Assembly: GCA_028284905.1 (NCBI GenBank)
Contig: JANQQU010000064.1
Location: 1-64,000, forward strand
Source of the DNA: Calditrichia bacterium
Lineage (GTDB): Bacteria; Calditrichota; Calditrichia; RBG-13-44-9; J075
DNA length: 64,000 nucleotides
Direction of reading: 5' to 3'
Shown one piece after another: positions 8,795-15,336 of this stretch. Both the position numbers and the translations under genes were made by a program. A model generated the notes under the pieces. The model saw only the letters and a list, made by a program, of their open reading frames with translations, did no database searches and had not been told where the DNA came from. Position 1 is the stretch's first letter. Each line of letters opens with the position of its first letter.

Positions 8795-9547
8795 TTATTG
8801 TACCAAAACATTTATGGTTGTTACTGCTTCTGCGCCCAGAGGGTCTATGGCTTTTATATGAACAGTATGATTTCCTTTATGAGTTGAATCAGGTACGCCA
8901 AAGATTTTACCTTCCTGATCTATAGTAAGGAAACTGTCCGGAGACATATACAGTGAATAGGTGAGGCCACCAGTTGTACTATCAGGGTCGACCGCATTGG
9001 TTTTAATATTTAGCGTATCCCCGACAGAGATTACAGTGTCAGGAACTGTCAAGAGCGGCGGTTGATTAACCGGCAGCCATACGGAAATGCCGCCGATAAC
9101 CAGAATTAAAGTAATCGTTGCTATTACCGCCGAATTTCCCCCGAGATAATAGGAGATGACATTTCCCCAGCGAGTGCGGAAAGTACTCCGCCATACCGAT
9201 CCATAATTCCAGGCTGCGGCAGCATAATTCGCTACGCCTTGCACCGTTGGAGGTACCTGGAAAAAATTGCCTTGTTCCACGGCAAAGCGGCGGCGGGCCA
9301 TCCAGAGCTGGTGAACCGCTTTGAATGTCTTATAAACCTTCTCTTGTTTGAATTCTTCACCTGCCTTATCGGTTACGGTTTTTAAATCACTTTTTGCAGT
9401 AGTTCTGGGTGGAAGGTTATAAGGAAATTCATGCACTAATTCATGGCGTAGCGCAAATAGTCGCTCATGGCGGATAATGTTTTCTCCACGAAGCTGTGGT
9501 ATATATTTTTGCAACATACTTCTAAATTTGGACTGAAAGGGTTGCAT
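8795..9547 (-). CDS. Single-pass protein with Ig/cadherin-like ectodomain
   Basis: A 250-residue protein. Residues 1-138 are basic and soluble, with no recognised domain (a RHERLFALRHELVHEF stretch near residue 27). One membrane helix lies near 139-157 (SAVIATITLILVIGGISVWL). Residues 160-250 form a putative Ig/cadherin-like fold with the hallmarks PPLLTVPDTVISVGDTL, DPDSTTGGLTYSLYMSPD, GKIFGVPDSTHKGNHTVHIKAIDPLG. By charge, the N-terminus is cytoplasmic and the Ig domain periplasmic. It lies directly upstream of the CHAT gene with no gap. GGAGA precedes the start. It may couple an outside signal or partner to the cytoplasm; the function is unknown. Confidence 0.75.
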   Translation of the reverse strand: MQPFQSKFRSMLQKYIPQLRGENIIRHERLFALRHELVHEFPYNLPPRTTAKSDLKTVTDKAGEEFKQEKVYKTFKAVHQLWMARRRFAVEQGNFFQVPPTVQGVANYAAAAWNYGSVWRSTFRTRWGNVISYYLGGNSAVIATITLILVIGGISVWLPVNQPPLLTVPDTVISVGDTLNIKTNAVDPDSTTGGLTYSLYMSPDSFLTIDQEGKIFGVPDSTHKGNHTVHIKAIDPLGAEAVTTINVLVQ

Positions 9548-9570
9548 ATCAATTCTCCAATATAAGTATT

Positions 9571-11367
9571 TTAAGGTCTATTGGACTTTGTCATCAGAAG
9601 GTCATAAATAAAATCACTCAAAAGTTTGTCAAAGCGATTGCGGCCAGTGTCTCTGTCCATCAGACATTCATTATCGACATCTTGCTTCTCCGGAAAATAT
9701 CCTCTCCAGTTTTCTCGTGCGGTAGGATGCTGGCGATCTGAAAAGTAAAGTTTATCATTGTATTCAATAAATCGGACCGGAATTTCATCGCCAGGATTAG
9801 TCCGCCGCTGCCGATTAATTGGAGGTCTCGCATTGGCCGGAGGAGGTGGAGGATTGACCCCTCGTAGTTCTTGCCGATCATAATACTCATCGACAATTGG
9901 GGCAGAATTGGCGGAAGAAATGGCATGTGCAAATTCATGTATAAACGTACGCTGATCTGCGGTATACGCATTGATAGCAATCCGGCCTGGATGATCATTA
10001 TTAGAATATTGATGTACCAAAGTTCGTGACGTCGATCCCCAGATTAGCCTTCTGAGATGCCGGAAGAGAAAGCGACTCGTATGGTGCCCGTATCCTGCAG
10101 TCGTATTCCTACCTTTATTTAAAGTCGCAGTAACTCCTTTTCCTACAGGGATTTTGCTAGCGCCGGTTTCATCCCAATCAGCGACATGCGCCACTGGACG
10201 GTCATAGTTTTCAACCGCACTGATACCGTAAATGACGTCTGTCTGTTTGTAGAGCTGATTTGCAGTTAAGCCGTTCGGAAGAGTTATGTGGACTCTACCT
10301 AGTATCTTTGTTATCATAGCCTGATATGCTGAAGTCATCATATGACTCGGGTCAAGCAGATTCTCAGCAACATCCTGATCAAAAGCAACCACTGGGGCTG
10401 CGCCGCCCGGTGTACCAAAGTTGGGATCCAACTCCCGCAATCCGGCCAGATAAGACTGCACCAAACAGTAATGGTTCGGATATGGGAATTTTCGGCGAGG
10501 AGGGGGAGCAAATGTCTTATCAAAAATTGTGACAATCCGAATTCGTGGCCAAATGTCTGCACTGCCAATTACTTCATTGCTTTCTAGACTGGACAGCGCA
10601 TTTTCCACAGTTTTAATAAAAAGATCCTGCCGGTCAACGATAGGGTCACGATAAGAAAATAAATTTCTATATCCTGTTACAATACCCCCTGAAGTTATTC
10701 TCTTCAAATCCTGAAATGCCGGATTGGCAATAAAAACAATTGTAATGGGTTTGGCAGGTGGACTGGGGAGATCATAATTATACACCCAGTCCTCAGCCCT
10801 AGCATTGCCATAAACCGGCTTATGTGGTACTTCCGCAGCAATCGGGGATTTGATAATCTGAATTGGTGAATCAGGATCATAAGTAAAGAGGATTTTAATT
10901 TGATCCCGACGAAAGATCCGGGTATGAATATAGGCCAGATCATTGTAAAAGAGACCAAAGAAGCCGCCGAACAAGTATCCCCCGACATAAGATTCCGCCA
11001 ATTGGCAACAAAAATTCAACCAATTGTGAATCACATGCAAATCCGGGATAAGTATCGTCAACAACCCAAGAATGAAGCAAAAAATGCAAAACAAGAACAT
11101 GATACCTGCCAGCAAAAGGCCGAATAGAGAACCGACAAACAAGAATGAAATGCCGAATAGTAACCAGCCCCAGGCAATACCAGGTGTCGCAAAAAGATAG
11201 TGATATAATAAAAAGGCACTTGAGCAGAAAAAAGCGCAGGCAAGAGCCAATTGATGCGCACGAACGGTACGGATATGTGGCATCCGCCGAATGTAAAGAA
11301 TATTATCTATTCCTAATAACCGTCGTACCCAATCCAGCTGGGATATCCAGTTAAAGATACTTATCAT
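9571..11367 (-). CDS. Polytopic membrane HEXXH metallopeptidase
   Basis: A 598-residue protein. About four membrane helices lie near residues 39-58, 63-80, 82-110 and 125-145, followed by a soluble domain. The zinc motif HEFAH is at residues 477-481 (RTFIHEFAHAISS). NECLM near 567 resembles the Cys-Leu-Met turn of several metzincin-like peptidases. Basic residues flank the first and last helices, so the catalytic domain is likely cytoplasmic, which is inference. It lies 23 nt upstream of the Ig-domain gene. A site-2-like role on the neighbouring anti-sigma factor is possible but not shown, because the sequence lacks an LDG motif and HEXXH is not inside a membrane helix. Confidence 0.75.
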   Translation of the reverse strand: MISIFNWISQLDWVRRLLGIDNILYIRRMPHIRTVRAHQLALACAFFCSSAFLLYHYLFATPGIAWGWLLFGISFLFVGSLFGLLLAGIMFLFCIFCFILGLLTILIPDLHVIHNWLNFCCQLAESYVGGYLFGGFFGLFYNDLAYIHTRIFRRDQIKILFTYDPDSPIQIIKSPIAAEVPHKPVYGNARAEDWVYNYDLPSPPAKPITIVFIANPAFQDLKRITSGGIVTGYRNLFSYRDPIVDRQDLFIKTVENALSSLESNEVIGSADIWPRIRIVTIFDKTFAPPPRRKFPYPNHYCLVQSYLAGLRELDPNFGTPGGAAPVVAFDQDVAENLLDPSHMMTSAYQAMITKILGRVHITLPNGLTANQLYKQTDVIYGISAVENYDRPVAHVADWDETGASKIPVGKGVTATLNKGRNTTAGYGHHTSRFLFRHLRRLIWGSTSRTLVHQYSNNDHPGRIAINAYTADQRTFIHEFAHAISSANSAPIVDEYYDRQELRGVNPPPPPANARPPINRQRRTNPGDEIPVRFIEYNDKLYFSDRQHPTARENWRGYFPEKQDVDNECLMDRDTGRNRFDKLLSDFIYDLLMTKSNRP

Positions 11368-11454
11368 AACTTTCTCCTCTCAACATGATAAGTTTATATA
11401 AGCGATGAATTGACACTCATCGCAGAATCATATATTGTCAAAGATCGAAAACGT

Positions 11455-12417
11455 TTACTGCCCGATGTTTGCCTGAATCCGGTTTAATATGCGTTGCGCA
11501 GCGCGGCGCCACCCCTCCCGCGATTCCTGATCCAGGTAAATCTGTAGTTGTTCAGCCGCTTCCGGTAAACGGTTTGCTTTTTCAAGGGCCAGAGCCAGGT
11601 TATAAATAGCTTCCGGGGGAGGCGCTTTGGCATCCAACGATTGCTCAAAAAATTGAATCGCCGATTCCCAATTGTTATCCTGGTATGCAAAAACCCCAAG
11701 GTCATTAAGCAATTCGGCCGATGGATTTTCAGCAGATTGCAGAATGTTTACAACGGAATCTTTCTGGGATTCCTGACTCCGGGCAAGATAAATCAGGGCG
11801 AGTTTCCGTAGCGCCAATTCATTCTCCGGATCCCGGGAAAGCACGCCTTTCAAAATATTTTCTTCCTCAGCATACAAAGTTTTAGGCGACATTGTTTGGC
11901 CGACCCCAGTGTCCAGATAGCCGCCGGCCAGCCGGGGATCGTCAATATGAATCCGATGAGATGCCAGGAGGGATTCTTTTACCCCGGATATCGGGCGTTC
12001 AATCATAACCATTATGTACATTGGCCTAGCTCCGAAGATGCCGAGAAAAATTGCGGCGGTAGCAGCAATTTGATACGCATAGTGGCGAATATTTGTAGAG
12101 ATTCTTTCGAAATTGGATTGAGAAGAACCACCTATTTGCGCCATAATTTTCGAGTGAATTGTTTTTTGATCCAGCCCAATAGATGCCGCTGCTGCCTGCT
12201 GTTCTGCTAGCGTTGGTGGATCATCAATTTGCTGCATCGTCATCTTAAAAATTTGGTAGAAATCCGGATCTTCACTCAGCCATTGTTCTACCTGTTTGAT
12301 TTCGGAGGTATTTGCCTCCTTTTCAATATACCGCAAAAGCAATATTAACCTTTCTTGATCACTACCGGTATAAGGTCCCTCAGAAAAATTGTGCCCATTT
12401 TTCATTACGCATCCCAT
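11455..12417 (-). CDS. Anti-sigma factor-like protein with TPR ectodomain
   Basis: A 320-residue protein. The N-terminal about 70 residues (LLLRYIEKEANTSEIKQVEQWLSEDPDFYQIF) resemble the cytoplasmic sigma-binding segment of FecR-type anti-sigma factors. A hydrophobic helix lies near residues 111-136. The periplasmic C-terminal half holds TPR-like repeats (ENELALRKLALIYLARSQ, LNDLGVFAYQDNNWESAIQFFEQSL, YNLALALEKANRLPEAAEQL). It sits 56 nt downstream of one ECF sigma gene, as expected for the cognate regulator. The start could also be the ATG at 12405. The zinc-binding HxxxCxxC motif of ZAS anti-sigma factors is absent. Confidence 0.75.
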   Translation of the reverse strand: MGCVMKNGHNFSEGPYTGSDQERLILLLRYIEKEANTSEIKQVEQWLSEDPDFYQIFKMTMQQIDDPPTLAEQQAAAASIGLDQKTIHSKIMAQIGGSSQSNFERISTNIRHYAYQIAATAAIFLGIFGARPMYIMVMIERPISGVKESLLASHRIHIDDPRLAGGYLDTGVGQTMSPKTLYAEEENILKGVLSRDPENELALRKLALIYLARSQESQKDSVVNILQSAENPSAELLNDLGVFAYQDNNWESAIQFFEQSLDAKAPPPEAIYNLALALEKANRLPEAAEQLQIYLDQESREGWRRAAQRILNRIQANIGQ

Positions 12418-12473
12418 GTCTCTTAATTAATTCTACAATATTTTTATCACTTCCTATTCAAAGGATGTTCTCT

Positions 12474-13130
12474 TTATGTTTTTTTCCCGTTTTTATTTTG
12501 TCGTGGGCCAATTCCTTTTGAACGCAAGCACTTAATTAGCATTTTACGGTATTCGGTCCAGACATTATTGATTCGGCTCTCGCTAACATCTGAGAGCCAT
12601 CTGGTTATGCGGGAAGAACGTATGCCATCTGCTTTTAATAAAAATATTATCTCATCACGTTCTCCGCGCAGCCGTGCAGCTGAAACTTTTTTAATACAGT
12701 CATATATCTCCTCGTTTAGTTCTGAAGGAGTATACCCATTTGATTCTATTGAAGTTAATAGCTTCTCTCTCAGTGCTGTAAAATCCAAATAAAAGTATTT
12801 GTCTATATACTGTAGTACGACTTGATTGCACATCATGCCTAATAGAGTAAAAGCTGCATATTTATTATCTGATCGAAATTCCCGAAGTACTTTTGCATCT
12901 TTTTCAAATAACCGTAAATATACTTCCTGAATAATATCTTGCGGTTGAGTGGCTCGTTTTAGTTTTGCTTTATTACAGATTTTTAGCACAGTACCACAGA
13001 TATAAGCATGAAAACGGCGATAGAATTCATCATAAAGTACTTGATTACCAGGGTTTTCGCCTAGCTTGTTAATAAGCACCTTGTTGGATAGACACTGTAG
13101 ATTATCTGTCTCTTTATTTACCGACTGCAT
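12474..13130 (-). CDS. ECF-type RNA polymerase sigma factor (second of pair)
   Basis: A 218-residue sigma-70 family protein. Region 2 is recognisable around CNKAKLKRATQPQDIIQEVYLRLFEKDAKVLREF (residues about 52-86). A C-terminal helix-turn-helix like region 4 lies near 165-205 (EIIFLLKADGIRSSRITRWLSDVSESRINNVW). A GAGGGG ribosome binding site precedes the start. It is 82 nt downstream of another divergent ECF sigma gene on the same strand and directly upstream of the anti-sigma gene. The short C-terminal basic tail (GPRQNKNGKKT) is unusual. Confidence 0.8.
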   Translation of the reverse strand: MQSVNKETDNLQCLSNKVLINKLGENPGNQVLYDEFYRRFHAYICGTVLKICNKAKLKRATQPQDIIQEVYLRLFEKDAKVLREFRSDNKYAAFTLLGMMCNQVVLQYIDKYFYLDFTALREKLLTSIESNGYTPSELNEEIYDCIKKVSAARLRGERDEIIFLLKADGIRSSRITRWLSDVSESRINNVWTEYRKMLIKCLRSKGIGPRQNKNGKKT

Positions 13131-13212
13131 GGTTGACCCCTCTCTCAGTCTTATGCTTGGTTTAACAATAAGACAAACCAGGAAAGAGGTTTTCCCGAAA
13201 AAACTTTAAATT

Positions 13213-13842
13213 TTATATCTGCGGCTGCAGACAACTGCGCATATCGTCTTTCATTAAAGTAATTATGTTTTGAACGGTCTTAACCGATATGTCTCTGGAT
13301 AGCCATTCACAAATATTCTTCGCTTCAATTTCATCCAGCCAAAGTTTGAAAATTAATCTGCGTAACTCGGGGTCTTTGTATTGGTTCGCGATCTTTCGTA
13401 AACATTGATCTATAATGCGATTAATATCCTCACTGGTTAAGTCTTTCTCTACGGCTTGCAAAGAACCTGTGACTTCACTCAAATTTTTATCATTATCAGT
13501 AAAGAGGGGAGTAAAAGGGTATTTTCTCGTTGCAATATTAATTACCATATATTTTGCAACTGCTGTTAACCAGGTGGTTGCAGAATTCTCACTTTTTCCC
13601 TGAAAAGTTTCCAATAATTTTTCCTGAGGATCAAATAGCCTTGTATAGAATTGTTGGATCATATCATCCTCATCCAGTGCAACATCATGGAGGGTGTAAT
13701 AGTTGATAGCCTCGAGGATCACATAACAGATTAGTCGATGAAAACGAGTGTAGAACTCAGCAAAGAGCTGTCTATTCGTCGGGGATTTTGCTAGCTGTTT
13801 AATTACCTGATTATCTGTCAATTTTTCAAAGGATGTCGACAT
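13213..13842 (-). CDS. ECF-type RNA polymerase sigma factor (first of pair)
   Basis: A 209-residue sigma-70 family protein related to its downstream neighbour. Both begin with LTDNQVIKQLAKSP/LSNKVLINKLGENP and FYTRFH/FYRRFH blocks. Region 2 is DEDDMIQQFYTRLFDPQEKLLETFQGKS; region 4 is LRRLIFKLWLDEIEAKNICEWLSRDISVKTVQNI. It is the first gene of the long minus-strand locus. The pair probably arose by duplication. The ribosome binding site is weak. The 779-bp gap upstream separates it from the divergent crystallin gene. Confidence 0.8.
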   Translation of the reverse strand: MSTSFEKLTDNQVIKQLAKSPTNRQLFAEFYTRFHRLICYVILEAINYYTLHDVALDEDDMIQQFYTRLFDPQEKLLETFQGKSENSATTWLTAVAKYMVINIATRKYPFTPLFTDNDKNLSEVTGSLQAVEKDLTSEDINRIIDQCLRKIANQYKDPELRRLIFKLWLDEIEAKNICEWLSRDISVKTVQNIITLMKDDMRSCLQPQI

Positions 13843-14621
13843 TCTTATTCACCAAGTGTAGTAGAAAAAGTAAATTTTCGAAAAATCGGTATTTCAATTT
13901 GTGGGTAAGAAAAAGCAAAAATTGCTAATAACACAGAGAATGCTCGAAACGAAAAGTCGACATCATATCGCAATTGTTTAATGCTCTTTAAGGTAGCCAG
14001 AAGCTATCGATTTCTGGCGAAATAGTCAATGGTTTGTTCGAAAAAACATTGATCTTGTTGTTTCGAAATAATACTCCCCTGCTTCATGCTCGCTGGTTGT
14101 TAATCATTATTTCCTTTTATCTGAACCCGAAACAGGTAATGAGTTGCTTGTTGAAAGTGCTTGTAAAAAGTCATAAACCGTTTAATATCAACTGATTTTT
14201 CTTCTAAACATTATTTTAATAAAAAACGGGAAAATTTTTCAATGAGTCGCTCTTTACAAATTATAAGAGGGGTAGCTGATATTTACGAATAAGGTATCAG
14301 GCAAATTAAAGTATCAGATCTTTTCCCCCTAAGCGACTCTTTGGAATGAATGGAGATGGGCGCATTCTGCATAAATCACAAAAAAGATATCAGAATAGGT
14401 ATTCCCTGATTTAATAATTGCTGTGGAATATCCCAAAAAGGCTAAAATAACTAATACCGCGCGGTTAATAGTAAAAGGAAAAGTAAAATCCATTATGAAA
14501 TTTAGGGAGGGACATATTGTGTAGAAATAATTGCTTACAGTATACAATCGAAGTTGCTCAAAAATATAGTTAGAATAAATATCTTAAATTATGGTTTTAA
14601 ACTTTTTAGGAGAAATATAAA
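13843..14621. other. Intergenic region between sigma locus and crystallin gene
   Basis: A 779-bp AT-rich stretch with no convincing gene. It holds an inverted repeat at 13996-14018 (GCCAGAA/TTCTGGC) and a 12-bp inverted repeat with one mismatch at 14037-14067 (TTCGAAAAAACA/TGTTGTTTCGAA). It also holds a possible structured element at 14244-14339 closed by GAGTCGCT/AGCGACTC. TTCGAAA-like words recur near 13875 and 14062. A 72-codon ORF on the minus strand at 14329-14547 has no ribosome binding site or family and is not called. Confidence 0.55.
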
Positions 14622-14783
14622 ATGGCAAAATTATTTGCAAAGGTGTAACAGCATGCAAACTATGGTGGACAATATCGATGGATTAGTAGAAATGTCCAAA
14701 ACGTCGGAAAAGAACTTGGGTTCAATGACAAAATTTCCTCGATTAACATTTATATCGGAAATGATTATGAACCAGGGGATAAA
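14622..14783 (+). pseudogene. 5' part of beta-gamma crystallin gene, broken by in-frame TAA
   Basis: An ATG at 14622 follows TAGGAGA and opens the frame that continues into the crystallin gene at 14784. TAA occurs at codon 9 (14646-14648). After it the frame reads QHANYGGQYRW, then LGFNDKISSINIYIGNDYEPGDK, a complete first crystallin motif. In the other motifs the residue before QHANY or QHVNF is Tyr, so TAA most simply replaces TAT or TAC. This is a nonsense mutation, a sequencing error, or less likely a read-through stop. Confidence 0.75.
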
Positions 14784-15239
14784 ATGAGGTTTTATCAACA
14801 TGCAAACTACAGCGGAGGATATTTAGATTTAGGTCCTGGCCACTATCCAAATATTCACATTCAGCCCTATTCTTTTGGAGATAAAATTTCTTCGATTGAT
14901 GTAGATACTGATCCTGCTCATATACACCCGTTAACGGTACGATTGAGAGTGAGAATCTATCAACACGTTAATTTTAAAGGAGAGTATCGTGATTTATTAC
15001 TGAGCGAGAACAATCTTAATGATGTTGGTTTCAATGATCGAGTGTCTTCTATAAGGGTCTATGCAGGTGAAGACTATGTACCTGGTTGGGTATGTGACTT
15101 TTATCAGCATGCTAATTATTCCGGTGGGCAATTACAGTCAGGAAGGTTTGGCCCAGGAGCGAGTCTGGCTAATATCAAGGCTGCCCCTTATTCATTCAAT
15201 GATACAATTAGCTCAGTAAAAATTCATAAAATAGACTAA
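14784..15239 (+). CDS. Beta-gamma crystallin-type Ca2+-binding protein (three intact motifs)
   Basis: A 151-residue reading frame with three Greek-key crystallin motifs opening MRFYQHANYSGG, VRIYQHVNFKGEY and CDFYQHANYSGG. Each ends in the calcium-clamp signature (N/D)(N/D)xx(S/T)S: FGDKISS, FNDRVSS and FNDTISS. A fourth motif is encoded in frame just upstream, beyond a TAA. The ATG at 14784 has AGGGG about 5 nt upstream and could restart translation. No signal peptide is seen from either start. Microbial beta-gamma crystallins bind Ca2+, and their roles are largely unknown. The gene is divergent from the sigma/CHAT locus. Confidence 0.82.
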   Translation: MRFYQHANYSGGYLDLGPGHYPNIHIQPYSFGDKISSIDVDTDPAHIHPLTVRLRVRIYQHVNFKGEYRDLLLSENNLNDVGFNDRVSSIRVYAGEDYVPGWVCDFYQHANYSGGQLQSGRFGPGASLANIKAAPYSFNDTISSVKIHKID

Positions 15240-15251
15240 CTAGTGCATTAA

Positions 15252-15288
15252 GCCAACAGTAAATATTCTGATGATATTTACTGTTGGC
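15252..15288. terminator. Bidirectional hairpin between crystallin and Omp85-fusion genes
   Basis: A perfect 15-bp stem (15252-15266 with 15274-15288) and a 7-nt loop lie 13 bp after the crystallin stop and before the end of a convergent gene. The stem is strong enough to end transcription from both sides, though U-runs are short. Confidence 0.75.
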
Positions 15289-15336
15289 GCTAATTGATAT
15301 TAAGTTGAAATATTGTCTAAGGATTGTTGAATTGCA

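Noticed and set aside
9571-11367. Site-2-type intramembrane protease acting on the anti-sigma factor
   Set aside because: HEXXH is in the soluble part and no LDG motif in a membrane helix was found, so a rhomboid/S2P-type role is not supported.
14329-14547. 72-codon minus-strand ORF in the intergenic gap
   Set aside because: No ribosome binding site, low-complexity translation and no family match.
14554-14787. 77-codon plus-strand ORF overlapping the crystallin start
   Set aside because: It is in another frame from the crystallin gene and has no ribosome binding site; the crystallin frame explains the same bases better.
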